Source: Eimeria necatrix (lineage: Eukaryota; Apicomplexa; Conoidasida; Eucoccidiorida; Eimeriidae). Taken from it: 28,427 nt of DNA. Shown piece after piece: positions 10,448 through 21,329 of this stretch (positions within the stretch are counted from its first letter, which is position 1; every line of letters starts with the position of its first letter). The notes beneath the pieces are model-generated. The model did not search any database, was not told where the DNA came from, and was given only the letters and a program-made list of their open reading frames with translations. The stretch is from positions 1-28,427 of the forward strand of contig NW_013654811.1 of assembly GCF_000499385.1 (NCBI RefSeq), in the 5' to 3' direction. Made by a program: the position numbers and the translations under genes.

Positions 10448-11461
10448 GGGCGCTGCTTCGGCTGCAGCGTCGGCTTCCACGCACAGCTGCCAAGCCTTCC
10501 GCGCCTCCGCCTCAGTGTCGGACTGCGCAAGGAACAGCAGCAAAGAGCCTTCCGTCAGCAGCAGCTCAGCGCGCGGGGAGTTGAAGCGGCCGTGCAGCGC
10601 AGCAGCAGCACGAGACAGCTGCTGCGCTGCTGCCAGCCCGAGCCCGTTGTAAACAGCCACGAGGCCTTTGCAGGCGCGGTGTATGTCCTCTGCAATGGCG
10701 CTGAGCTGCAGGTTTCCGGGGTGTACGTACACCCGAGCAGCAGCAAACAGCTGCAAAACCGCAGCTCCTTCCTCTGCTGCTGCTGCTGCATCTGCAGTGC
10801 AGCAGATGCAGCAAAAACGATCTACAGCTTTCCTCAGCCTCCCCATCAGCGCTGCGAGGCCCCTCACCTCTCCCGCAGCAAGAGTGCCTTCGCACATGCA
10901 GCAGCGAATGGCAGGCCCCGGGGCCCCTAGGGGGGCCCCTAGGGGGGCCCCTGCGGGGGCCCCCGGGGGGGCCCCCTGGGGGGCGCCCGAGGGGGCCCTC
11001 TCGCCAGGGGCCCCCAGCTGCTCGATCTGAGGCAGCGTGAACAAGCTAGGCTCTTCAGAGGAGTCTGCCTGGGGGCCCCTGGGGGGCCCCCTTGGCTCTG
11101 CTGCGCAAAGTCGCAGGGGCTCCCAGCAGTTGGCCTCCGGCCTGTGCATGCAGCAGACCGGCAGCCGCAGCTTCCACTGCCTTGCTGCTGCTTCTAGGGC
11201 CCGCGGGTCTTTCAAGGGGGAGGCCCCCTTGGGGGGGGGCCCCCCTCCAGGGGGGCCCCCCGCCCCAAAGGGGGCCCCCCCTCCTAGGGGGGCCCCCCCA
11301 GGGGGGCCCCCTTCTAGAAACCGCTGGCTGTTTCTTTCTAAATGAAGCAGCACATCTGCTTCTGGTGAGCTGCGCAAGGCGACACAAGAAGCTTTGGGGC
11401 AGAAGACAGCAGACAGCTGCAGGTCAAAAGCCTCAGCGGGAGAGAATGAAACCGGAAGGCC

Positions 11462-11501
<40 letters not shown>

Positions 11502-11640
11502 AGGCTGCTGGGGCTGGAGGCGCCGGCAGTGCCGTTGGCGCTGCTGCTGCTGCTGCCGTTGCTGCTGGCACTGGGGCCGGATGTGGGGCCGCCGCAGCAC
11601 GCGTTGGTGCTGCTGCAGACGCTGCGGCCGCTGCCTTGGC

Positions 11641-11677
<37 letters not shown>

Positions 11678-12348
11678 CGTCGCCGGCTCGCTGCTGCAGC
11701 TGCAGCAAAGGGCACACGTGCAGTTGAAGCCGTAGGCCAGCAGCAGCCGCCGCCGCCTCTCCGCCCGCGGAGCAGCAGCAGAAATGTAAGAAATGCAAAT
11801 CTCTTCTCCACTAACAATCGAACGAGAAGCATAAATGGCCATCTCCAGGGGCCCCCGGGGGCCCCCAAAGACAACTGCAGCATTTGGAAGGCAAGAATGG
11901 TTAAACCGACACACCGGCGGTCCATACAGCCCCACTGCAACTTCTCTCCCAGACTCGCAGCACGGGCAGACCCCACAGGGGGGCCCCCAGGGGGCCCCCG
12001 TAGTCCTCCCGGTGGGTTATAGAGAAGACGTTGGCTGAGAGACAACTCAGCAGCTTCTCAAGCTCTTCTGCTGGAGGCAGCGAACTTAGCCCGAGGGCCT
12101 GCAAGCCTCCGTGGGCAGCTTCGAGGGAGAGCAGCAGCTGCTGCAGCAGCGCAGCAGCTGCAGCGCGAGAACTGAGGTAGTCCGAAAGGGCATTGCTGCT
12201 GCTGCTGGCACCCCCTGCTGCTGCTGCTGCTGCTGCTGGGTGGCCCGCAGCAAACTCTGCAGTCGAATGGCCAGCAAGAAGAAGCCGCAGCGCCAAGCGC
12301 TGAGTTAGGTTGGGTCCCCTGCCTCCCGATGCCTTCCTTATGTCTGAA

Positions 12349-12385
<37 letters not shown>

Positions 12386-12537
12386 GGCAGCAACATGTCA
12401 CTACACATTAGCAACAGCACGTGGGTGCACCAGGGCTATCCTACCCGCTCGCCAAGGAAGAGTACTTTAGCACTGAGGGTTTAGGGTTTAGGGTTTGGGG
12501 TTTAATGGCCGCTCAGGCCACTCCTGGGCCGTTCTTG

Positions 12538-12594
<57 letters not shown>

Positions 12595-13068
12595 CTGCTC
12601 ACGGCTGAAGATGGGGCACTCGGCCTTGTGGCGGCCCCAGGCGGCCCGCTGGCACTCCGTGCTGCAGTAAGTGACGGCCTTGCATGCGCTGCAGCGTTTA
12701 GCTGCTGCAGCACCGCGCCCGTTTGCTGCAGCAGCAGCAGCAAAAAGGCCCTGGCTGTGGTCGTAGGGCCGGAGGCACTGGTCGCAGGAAGTCACTGGGC
12801 TGGGGGGGCCCCCAGGGGCCCCCGGGGCCCCTGGGGCCCCCGGGGCCCCTGGGGCCCCTGGGGGCCCCCACGAGGCCCAGCCGCAGCCCCAGGGACAGTC
12901 CGGGGCTGCGCGAGCGGACCAGACCAATGGACCACTCTGGCGAGCTAGTAGTTTGCCGGCCTTTATGAATTCTTTGGCCACAACTCCAGCGCCTCGGCCC
13001 CCCCCCACGTCGGCGAGGACCCCAATGGCCGGGGACCAGAAGCAGGGGGGCCCCCCGGGGCTCGCCAT
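10211..13068 (-). CDS. SMYD-type SET/MYND-domain protein, probable protein methyltransferase
   Basis: Exon 1 (13068-12603) begins MASPGGPPCFWSPAIG and carries the N-terminal SET part, ending in a MYND zinc finger (CDQCLRP, CSACKAVTYCSTECQ, HKAEC). A GTGAGC donor follows. Exon 2 starts at 12343 after CTTTCAG, joins in phase and carries helices up to SANVFSI. The last exon, from about 11953, has the SET core NHSCLPNA, then GEEICISYI and the post-SET cysteines FNCTCALC, and runs open to a stop at 10211. Its C-terminal half is helical as in SMYD proteins. The family methylates lysines on histones and other proteins using S-adenosylmethionine; the substrate here is unknown. Long Ser, Ala and Gly-Ala-Pro runs are inserted, giving a protein far longer than the usual 430-490 residues. 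The exon 2/3 junction is unresolved: no good donor exists between 12030 and 11953, while a one-base shift would restore the frame. Intron 1 contains telomere-like repeats. Confidence 0.85.
10721..10732. promoter_or_regulatory. GTGTACGTACAC palindrome inside coding sequence
   Basis: The same 12-bp palindrome as at 8917, here inside the last exon of the SMYD-type gene, where the antisense reading encodes part of VYVHP. Its survival inside a coding exon argues that the copies arise by duplication or spread rather than only as promoter sites. Confidence 0.35.
12477..12596. repeat. Telomere-like block plus (CAG)n in SMYD intron 1
   Basis: Positions 12477-12504 hold four TTTAGGG-type units (the last one GGGTTTGGGG), followed at 12538-12595 by about 19 uninterrupted CAG units. 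Both lie between the exon 1 donor (12602) and the exon 2 acceptor (12344) of the minus-strand SMYD-type gene, so they are spliced out. Confidence 0.9.
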
Positions 13069-13685
13069 TGTTCACTCTGCAGGGTGAAATGAGTTTTTAA
13101 TTCAATAAATAACACAAAAATGCAATTATAGCCGCAAAAGTAGCTGATCTGCGGGGTACCGGGGGGCCCCCCTCGATTCCAAGTGCCCGGGGGGGGGCCT
13201 CGTGGGCCTCCTCTGCTGCTGCCTTTTAAGCAGCAGCTATTCCCGGAAAAACATGTTTTTTTAAGTTTTATTTTATAAAATAAGAATGTTTTGAAGGCCT
13301 GTGTGGTGCTCGACTTGAGCTGTAGCGACAGCCCGAGGCATCGAATATACAGTCGGCGGCTGTCTCACTGGATCGGGCGCTGCAGTTCGCTGTCTGTACA
13401 GCCCGGCACTCAGCTCCTTTGCAGATATTTGTGTCTTTTTTCCTTCATTTAAACTCTCTTTTTTCACCTCTACAAAGAAAGAAAAGAAACAAATGCCCCC
13501 CCTTTACCTGCGTGATCACCGCGAGTGCCTTTGACAGCTGGGCGCTGCAGACTCGGGCTCAGCTGTACATACACCCCAGCTCTTGCCCTTCTTCGCTGCC
13601 CTCCCCTTCCCTTCTGCTGCACTTGCCGCATGCAGCTGTTTTGAGGTGCAGCGGGGCAGCCTCAGCGGGCTGCTGCTTGTGTTAT

Positions 13686-13723
<38 letters not shown>
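13069..13723. promoter_or_regulatory. Shared divergent upstream region of SMYD-type gene and OST1
   Basis: The two genes are transcribed away from each other and share this stretch, which should hold both promoters. It contains a GGGGCCCC cluster (13160-13200), an AT-rich block (13083-13130 and 13250-13290), a near-copy of the recurrent palindrome (CTGTACATACAC, 13563-13574), a TGCATGC-like word (CGCATGCAG near 13629) and a (CAG)n run at 13688-13723 directly before the chosen OST1 start. No TATA-type element was identified. An OST1 signal-peptide exon could also hide here. Confidence 0.4.
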
Positions 13724-13725
<2 letters not shown>

Positions 13726-14477
13726 GAGTCGCCTGGAGCAGAAAGCCGCCAAAACTTCTGCTTCGTCCAGATGCGAGCGGTCCCCCAGGGCCGGGGCCTC
13801 ATGGGGCGTGGGGAAGCTGAGAGCAGCAGCAACTCCCGCAGTTTGCGAGTTTTACCAATTCGATGAAACTGAAATCCCTGCTGCAGCAGATNNNNNNNNN
13901 NNNNNNNNNNNNNNNNNNNNNNNNNNNNNNNNNNNNNNNNNNNNNNNNNNNNNNNNNNNNNNNNNNNNNNNNNNNNNNNNNNNNNNNNNNNACTCCCGCA
14001 GTTTGCGAGTTTTACCAATTCGATGAAACTGAAATCCCTGCTGCAGCAGATGTGTCTTTGCCGCTGCCGCGCCCCTTCGACTCCACCGCCTGCGCGCTGC
14101 AGCATTTGGCGCAGCAGCAGCAGCTGCTGCTCGCGCTGCAGCAGCTGCAGCCAGCAGCAGCTGCAGCAAGCCGCAGCTTGCTGCAGGACCCCGCCTTGGC
14201 AGCTCTTCACGAGGCCACTCATTCTGGGTTGGTGGCTGAAGAGGTGAAGCCAAGAACAGCTGCTGCTGCTGCTGCTGCTGTTCCTGCTGCTGCTGCTGCG
14301 GCTGCTGTTGCTTTCCAGCAGCTAACTAAGCGACAAACAAGGGCTGCTGCTGCTGCTGCTTCCTAGCAACTCCCGACAGCAGCAAAAAGTTGCTGCTGCT
14401 GCTGCTTCCTATAGGCCGCCGCGTCTAACAGCTTTGCACGATTCCTGCATGCAGGCCCCACATTCTAGAGGTTTCCT

Positions 14478-14534
<57 letters not shown>

Positions 14535-15201
14535 GCTCTCTGCAGGTCTCGCGGCACATCGAGTTCGGCCGTCAGGCGAAGATCACCGTCGAGCTGCAGC
14601 TGCTGAACAAGGGAGCTGCTGCTGCTGCATCTGTTTTCATTTTGCTGCCTTACTCTGAAGCGACGCAGGTGAGGCAGAGCAGCAGCAGCAGCGCAGCAGC
14701 AGCAGCAGCAGCAGCGCAGCAACAGCTTACTAGCCGCTTATCAACAACGCAGAGGCAGCAGCAACAGCGCAGAGACAGCTTAACAATAACGCAAGAGCAG
14801 CGCAGCAGCAGCAGCAGCAGCGCAGCAGCAGCAGCAGCGCAGCAGCAGCAGCAGCAGCGCAGCAGCAGCAGCAGCAACAACAGCATCGGTTTGCGGGTTT
14901 TGCGGGGCTTGTGAGCAGCTAGGATGGATGAAAGCCTCAGCAGCAAACGGGAAGCAGCTAAAGGTGCTTCCTGTGTCTCGTTTGCTGCCAAGCATTTCTT
15001 CTCTTATTTGGGAAGACTGGGGGCAGCGGCAGCTGCTGCTGCAGAAGGAGGAGCTGCTGCTGGCTGCAGCAGCAGCAGGAAGCAGCAGCAACTTCAAGTC
15101 CCCCTGCTGGCCCAGTGTCTTCCAAATTCAACTCGAGAGGCCTTTGCAGCAAACAGAGTCTGTCAAGCTCACGGTCTCATACATCCTTGGTGCGTCGCTC
15201 G

Positions 15202-15246
<45 letters not shown>

Positions 15247-15386
15247 GGAGGCGGCGCTGCAGCTGAGATCAGCTGCGCAGGGGGCCGCAGCAACGAAGAG
15301 CAGCAAACGAGGAGAGGTGCATGCAAAGGCGGGGAGCGCAATGCAGCGCGACCCGAGCTGCTCGCTGCTGCTGCGGCTGCTGCTGC

Positions 15387-15422
<36 letters not shown>

Positions 15423-15569
15423 GGCTTCACCGGCGGAAACTAGAGTGGCCTGCTCGCTGTGCTTGCTGGCTGGCGGGCTTCTGGGGCTTTCGTTTAATAC
15501 CTTTTGGTCTTATCTTTGAGAGCCCCCAGGCCCTATTATTCGCCTCCTTGCCCGCGCTTCTTGCCGCCA

Positions 15570-15612
<43 letters not shown>

Positions 15613-16432
15613 AGGGCGGCCTTACCGTCCGCTGCCCCAGGCAGTGGAGCTGGAGGCGATTCAGTCTGTTATTTTCGCCACTTCTTTGAATTGGCCTTTG
15701 CCTTATAAAGCACTTCGAAGCTCTTTGTCATTTCAGCTGCCCCCCCAGACTTCCCTCGGAGAGGCCGGGGAGCGGCGCATGCAGCAAGTAAGGCTGCTGC
15801 TTGCTGCTGCTTGCTGCTGCTTGCTGCTGCTTGCTGCTGCTTGCTGCTGCTTGCTGCTGCTTGCTGCTGCCTGCTGCTGCGTGCTGCTGCGCGCTGCTGC
15901 GCCTGGCTGCTCGCTGGTGCTTGTTGCTGCTCACTGCTGCTTGCTGCTGCGCTTTGCTGCTCGCTGATGCGCATTGCTGCTTGCTGCTGCTTGCTGCTGC
16001 GCTTTGCTGCTCGCTGCTGCTCGCTGCTGCTCGCTGCTGTGCTTTGCTGCTCGCTGCTTCTTGCTGCTGCTCTGCACTGGGGCATTTATAGTGAATCTCT
16101 GGGGCTTCAAGAAGCTTTCCAGTGGCAGGGATCATTTAATTTTCTTTTGTTTTAATTATATTTTTTGTTTTGAGGAAAGTTTTTGGTGAATTCGAGAGGC
16201 AGAACTCAGGCCACTGAACAGCCAGCCTTTTGGCTGCAGATCAGTGGCTCTGTCTTTGGATTCTTTCTGAAAAGAAATAGTGCCAAATCTGTGTATATAT
16301 GCATGTATCTGTCGATTTATATTTTAATATAAATAAATATATCTAAATATTTTTGATTTCCTTATTTGATTTGAGAACTGGAGCGGCAAATTCCGCCGAA
16401 GTTGAAGCGCTCCACACAGTGCCTCTCTGCTT

Positions 16433-16469
<37 letters not shown>

Positions 16470-19400
16470 GCCTCAGAAGTCTTTCCAGAAGCTATCGGAA
16501 GGCCTGTGGAAGTGGGCCTCTGCTGCTGCAGTGGAGCCGCTTGCTGCTGTGGAGCCCTTCGCCGTGGTCTTCCCGCTGCCGCAGCACTTGGGCTTTCTCT
16601 TTGCTGCAGAGCGGCTGCTGCTGCTGCCTCTCAGCGGCGCTGCTGTCAGTGAGGACTTCTACAAATTCCACAACGACGCTGCGCTCCAGCAGGTACGCCC
16701 AGGGGCCCCCAAAGCCAGGGGCCCCTCGACGGGGGGCCCCAGGGGCCCCTATATCTCTGGGGGCCCTCACGGGCCCCCCAGGGGTTCCTTGGGGCCCCTA
16801 GAGGCCTCCAAAGCCCTGGGGCCCCTCAGGGGGCCCCCAGGGCCCCCCCGGGAGCCCCTCCTGTGGCCCCAAAAACCCTGGGGCCCCTCCCGGGGCCCCC
16901 AAATCCCTTGGGGCCCCTGTTGCTGCTGCCCACATTCGAATAGTCAGAAAGTCTAGCAGCAATTCAAAGCCCGCGAGACCCTCCGCAGGCTACAGCAGCT
17001 TGCATGCAACGCATGCAGTCTGGGGGCTTGCATGCAGAGAGTTTCCTGCGGGCTTTTAGGCTTTTTCTAGTTTGCTGCAGTTGATCCTTTATGCCGGCAG
17101 CAGTTGCTGCTGCGGCCTGGCGAGTTGCAGCAGCTGCTGCTGCCGCGCCTAGGCAGGCCTGGCTGCAGCGTGCTGCTGCTGCTGCTGCTGCTGCTGCTTG
17201 CTGCGTGCGAGCTGCTGCAGGGCCCCTTCAACCCCGTCAGCGTGGCGCTGCTGCAGGGCCTGGCGCCCGGCACCCCCCGGCTGGCGCTGCAGAACAAAGA
17301 AGTGCCGCGGGCGCCCCCAGTGCCTTCCCACGTGCTCTTCGACTTGCATGCAAGTCTTCCTCCAGATGTTTTCAACTTAGACGTTGCGGACTCTGCGGGA
17401 AACTTGACCACTGCTTTCGCAGCCAGAGAGGGGCCCGAAGAAGCTCCGCTCTCTACCCGCCTCGAGGTAACCACTGCAGCGCCACACACACGCAGCAGCT
17501 GCAGCAGCGCAGCAGCGCAGCAGCTGCAGCAGCGCAGCAGCTGCAGCAGCGCAGCAGCTGCAGCAGCGCAGCAGCTGCAGCAGCGCAGCAGCTGCAGCAG
17601 CGCAGCAGCTAGTTCACGGTTGCTTCTTTCGCCTGCAGCTGCTGTTCGCGCAGTTTCGTTTCAGTTCCGAGTTCTGCAGTTTAAAGTGGCTTCTCTCTGT
17701 CTTTTTATGGCAGCAGAAAAAAGGACAGAGGCTGTTGTGCATGCATTTGAGCATCTGAGAAGCAGCGCATGCAGCAAATCCCTCTCACTTCTCATCTGCT
17801 GCTGTGCATTTGCAAATTCCTCAACGAAAACAAATCATTAGGCCCAGTGAAGATGTTAAAAACGGATTTTTCGGGATTTTCCCGGAGTATTGTTTTGTAA
17901 ATATGGGGACGCTGCAGGTCTGGCCAAGATTTCCAGTTCTTGGGGGTTGGAACTTCGACTTGAGAGTGAGATACAACCAGCCCGTGAGCTCGCTGCTGCT
18001 GCAGCAAGAGGCCGGCAGCAGCAGCTCATCTGTGTCTTTGAAAATTCCTCTGGAGCCGATTTTCAGCGACATCTACGCTGAGCAGCTTTCCCTGACAGTG
18101 GCCTTGCCGACGGGTGCGCCTGTTGCTGCACTTTGGCATTTTGAAGTTCTCAGGCAGAGAGCAGCTGCAAAGTAGCAGCCTTTTGGGATTAAGTTTTAGT
18201 TTTTAATAGCAGCAGCCGCGGGATGTGAGGCCGTTTGCGCTGCGATTCAGGTGCCACAAACATCCGCTGCTCTTCGCCAGTCGAGTTCGACTCGGTGGAG
18301 GAGAAAAGGATCAAATGGTGGTTCGATATTGTCACTTCGCGGCCAGCTTTGAGTCTGAAATGGCACTCTATTTCAGCTTCTCCGAGTCCACACGAAGAGC
18401 GCTCGCTCACAGTCACGTTTGACTATCCCTACCCGGTAGATCTTGAACATTTCAAGAAGCTGCTGCTGCTGCTGCTGCTCCTGGCCGTGCTCGTCATAGG
18501 CACTCTCTTGAGCCGCTGGAAGCTGAGGTGAGGAAAAACGTGTTGTTTTCTTTCTTTTTGCGTGCGGCAATGCGCGTGGCAGCATCAGGCCTCTCAAACT
18601 GCTTCAATTTCTTATCTGAAGTTTCCCTCGCTTCTCTCTTTCGCAGGTTTACAACTCCAGAAGAAGACGCAGCAGCTGCAGCGCTTCAAAGCGCATTCGA
18701 AAAGGTCCGGAAGGAGCTGGGGCGTGTGGCTGAAGCTGCAATTAAGGATACAGGTGAGCGCCCAAGGAATCGGTTAGCTCTTCCCTGGCTTTCTCGTTGA
18801 AAACACTATCTGGCAGCCAGCACTACGGACCCAAACAAAAGAAAGCGAGCAGTTTTAATTCATTATCGCTAAAAGGAGAAGAAGTTAAGGTTCTGGGCTG
18901 CAGCTTTCCGAGCCAAAAAGGACGCTGATCTGCACAGGCTCATACTTGAACTGCGCCGCTGCTGCTGCGGCGGAAAGCGGCCAGAGCAGCTCGAAGCAGA
19001 AGAAGCCGCAGGAGCAGGAGATGCAGCAGTGGAGTAAATGCATGCAGCAGCACGAAAACGATGTTGCTGCTTTGCTGCAAACAGCCCCCGAGGCCAATTC
19101 ATCCATCGCCGCTTTTCAAGAAGCTCTAGAGGACTACCGCAATACTGTGCAGGCGTTCGCCGCTGGCCTGCTCAACAACGCGAAGGTAAGCTGAGTGAAA
19201 AAGAGCCACTAGAAGTAATTTTTTCTGCTTTTTAGCCAGTGATGTGCAAGAATCAAAGGCGGTTTGTCGCTAAAGAAAGAGGAACAGCGTGTGAAACGAG
19301 GTTTCTGAAGCAGCCGTCGCCTTTCTGGAGAGTTGGGCTTTAGTCCAATGCGCTAAACAGGACATGAAAGTTCGCGAAAGCCTAAACTATTTTGAATGCA

Positions 19401-19497
19401 GGACAAGAAGACTGAAAAGGCGGAACAAGACGTGAAGGCGGCGGCCGATCAGCTACGGGCGGCAGCGCGCTGCAGCACGAAGCTGCACAAGGCGTGA
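13724..19497 (+). CDS. OST1: Ribophorin I, oligosaccharyltransferase subunit OST1
   Basis: This is a non-catalytic subunit of the ER complex that transfers glycan from dolichyl diphosphate to asparagines. Proposed exons: 13724-14243 (across the N gap), 14546-14668, 14919-15189, 15615-15787, 16477-16692, 17221-17466, 17918-18113, 18251-18527, 18647-18753, 18938-19185, 19402-19497. All junction phases agree; with the gap collapsed the product is about 770 residues, against about 600 in animals. Family matches in order: AEEVSRHIEFG, LQQTESVKLTVSYILG, AALQQGPFN, LPPDVFNLDVADSAGNLT, PRFPVLGGWNFDLRVRYNQP (the most diagnostic), a lumenal domain, one membrane span (LLLLLLLLAVLVIGTLL, about 18460-18515), then a charged helical cytosolic tail ending KLHKA. 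No signal peptide is visible after the chosen ATG, so the true start may lie upstream. Acceptors at 17221 and 18938 have alternatives. Confidence 0.88.
13832..14051. other. 100-N assembly gap flanked by identical 60-bp sequence
   Basis: Bases 13832-13891 and 13992-14051 are identical over 60 nt (from ACTCCCGCAG to CTGCAGCAGAT), with exactly 100 N between them. Exactly 100 N is the usual placeholder for a gap of unknown size. Merging the two copies removes 160 nt and places the upstream ATG at 13724 in frame with the exon that runs to the 14243 donor of OST1. Confidence 0.9.
15796..16075 (+). repeat. 10-bp tandem array TTGCTGCTGC in OST1 intron 4
   Basis: A near-perfect array of TTGCTGCTGC (15799-15870) decays into variants with GCGCTGCTGC, TCGCTGCTGC and CTTTGCTGCTCGCTGC up to about 16075. 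Since 10 is not a multiple of 3, a translation cycles through Leu, Ala and Cys. The array lies between the 15788 donor and the 16477 acceptor, so it is intronic. It is followed by an AT-rich stretch (16130-16370) and a (CTG)n run just before the acceptor. Confidence 0.85.
16693..16925. repeat. GGGGCCCC palindrome array in OST1 intron 5
   Basis: Directly after the CAG|GTACGC donor, about 220 nt consist almost entirely of GGGGCCCC, AGGGGCCCC and GGGCCCCC words separated by a few bases. The same type of sequence is coding in the last SMYD-type exon (10915-11320), where it gives Gly-Ala-Pro repeats. Confidence 0.85.
17505..17612 (+). repeat. 17-bp tandem array in OST1 intron 6
   Basis: The unit CGCAGCAGCTGCAGCAG repeats about six times; the internal CAGCTG word falls at 17521, 17538, 17555 and so on, exactly 17 nt apart. 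It lies inside the intron between 17467 and 17917. Confidence 0.85.
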
Positions 19498-20030
19498 GGC
19501 TGCGTCTACGGCGAAAAGAGCTGGGTCTGCATTATTATGGGTCTGCAGAAGACCTTTGAGTTTGTGTGCGCCGGCGCAGCAAAGCTTGTCACTCTTGGAG
19601 CTGCCAGCTGGGGGCAGTCCGTTTCAGAAAGTTCCCGCCAGGCACAAGGTGCTCGTGGGCGGTCGCGCGCAAGAACCTCTGGAGGCGAGCTGGAAAGCAA
19701 GTCTGGCATTTGAATTTGGCGCAATTGCTGCGCGTCTCGCGCCGCTTTCCCCGCTGCAGCAAAGCGACGCGCGAAGCAGCAGCCCGGGGGCCGCTCATAC
19801 AAAATTGCGAGCGCGAACAAGCAACTGTCGTGCTGGGAAGAGCTCTGGCAGCCCTTTGAGTGGACTGCCAGCAGCGCCTCCCACCTTGAGGGGTTTGGGG
19901 GGCCCCTCTGTGCGCCCGGGGCGGGCGCACTCCACGCCCGGAGGGAGTTGGGCAATTGGGAGGAAACCTCCGCACCAGTCTCAGAAGGCTAAACTACACC
20001 TAAAGACTCAATTCAAAAACTGCTGCATTT
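19498..20030. other. Region between convergent genes, no resolved exon
   Basis: Long open frames occur on both strands (for example 19556-20197 plus and 19506-19955 minus), but GC-rich composition favours open frames and no splice-consistent or family-like sequence was found. It probably contains the 3' ends of OST1 and of the facing minus-strand gene. Confidence 0.3.
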
Positions 20031-20319
20031 ACTCTTTTGACTCCTTTCAAGCGCTGGATTCAGCTGTTGAAGCCGCGCAAAAGAATGACCTCAGGAGCAC
20101 TTCGGCTCCTTCGCCGGCCTCGCTGCGGAGCCGCTCATTCCCTGCGCACACGGCAAAGGCAGCCGGCAGCGGGTGCCCGATTGGCTGCTGGAACTGAGCT
20201 AATAGCAGCGGCACTGCAGCTTCTTCCCGCATAATTGAGCGAAATTGTGAAAAAAAACAAAAGCTGCCACTCATTTAATGCAAAATATCTGCAATATAGT
20301 GAAGAACCACGGCCAAAGC

Positions 20320-21151
20320 CTCACCTGCATAGACGGGCTTTCCTGCCCGGCGCCCACCGGCGCCAAGTTGCTGCTGAAGCTGCTGCCGGCGAAAGACAGC
20401 GAAGGCAGGTACGGCCTGATTGCAATCGCAAGGAAATGGATTTGAAATGTTTCTTTTCGCGCTGGATTTGAATCCATTCTTTTCGCGCTGCAGCTGCGCG
20501 CATGCATGCAGCGCCGTCCGGTGTTCTGAACGTACTGGCTGCTGTCCATGGAAAACTCTCTCGGCCACAAGTACTTCGCAAACTCCTCAGCTGACGCGCA
20601 CAGCCCCTCTGGCTGCTGCTGCAAGCAGCCATTTGCTTCCGCCACCGCCTGCAGCAAGCCCGCAGCCCAGTCCGCCCCCAGTTGCCCACATCGCAGGCCT
20701 ACAGCAGCACAAAATGAGGCTTCCAAAAGTATTAAAAAGCTGCTTAGGGGCGTTTAGAATTGCTGCAGCCTCACCTGTAAAGTCTGCAGGTACTGCAAGC
20801 AGCAGGCCTGGCTGCGAGCCGCCGCTGCGATGCTATCCCACAGGGAGGTCACCTCCTGCGCATTGTTGCAATTCGCAGTCCAGGCTCTCAAATCTCGAGA
20901 TCTCCTTATTAAATCGAAAGCATCATCTAAATTAAATGTTTTTAACGCAAATAGAGGCTTTTCAGAGCTGCCGGAGGCTGCGGGAAGCCGCAGCCAGAGA
21001 AGAAACCCACCGAGTGCTTGGCCTGAATGGCCGCGACCATTTCCCGCAACGCCCGCAGCCGGTCGAGCGTCTGCGTCAGCGAATGGTCCATTTGGGGCTT
21101 TTGCAGGGCGCGGACGAGGCGCTCTTCTACGAAAGCCAAGTCCTGGCTCAT
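20320..21151 (-). CDS. Unrecognised multi-exon gene, helical N-terminus
   Basis: A start codon in strong context (CACCATGAGC) at 21151 opens exon 1 (to 21011), MSQDLAFVEERLVRALQKPQ and then LDRLRALREMVAAIQ, ending at a CTCG|GTGGGT donor. Exon 2, best placed at 20957-20775, contains FDLIRRSRDLRAWTANCNNA and SIAAAARSQACCLQYLQTLQ and ends at CAG|GTGAGG; exons 1 and 2 join in phase, but the intron is only 53 nt. Further likely coding frames are 20720-20540 (WAAGLLQAVAEANGCLQQQ, AEEFAKYLWPREFSMDSSQ) and about 20420-20332 (YLPSLSFAGSSFSSNLAPV, CAG|GTGAGG donor). Their phases could not be closed, and the 3' end was not found. The predicted N-terminus is mostly amphipathic helix, possibly coiled coil. 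The gene faces OST1 tail to tail. Function unknown. Confidence 0.45.
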
Positions 21152-21329
21152 GGTGTGCAGCTGCAGCGCAGCAGCAGGAAGCAGCAACGATGAAGCCGCA
21201 TTTTTGCATCTTTGAGCACCCCTTTGCAAGATTTAGATACTTGGACGCTTTTAAACCATCTTCGAATGCGAAAATGATGGGTCTAAATCCAGAAAAGAGG
21301 AACGAGACTGTCGGAAACAAGTGGAAACT

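Noticed and set aside
10205..10930. 241-codon plus-strand open frame
   Set aside because: It is the antisense shadow of the SMYD-type last exon; poly-Cys and Leu content comes from CTG runs and it has no independent support.
11338..12045. 235-codon minus-strand open frame with poly-Ala
   Set aside because: It is another frame of the SMYD-type exon; the conserved SET motifs lie in the frame ending at 10211.
14924..15967. 347-codon plus-strand open frame
   Set aside because: It covers OST1 exon 4 in its middle but otherwise runs through introns filled with CTG and TTGCTGCTGC repeats, so it is not a single coding exon.
15669..16135. Minus-strand Gln/Ala/Ser-rich open frames
   Set aside because: They are translations of the 10-bp repeat in OST1 intron 4; repeats without stop codons give open frames in all directions.
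19556..20197. 213-codon plus-strand open frame after OST1
   Set aside because: The composition is that of random GC-rich sequence, with no motif or splice support; no gene is claimed.
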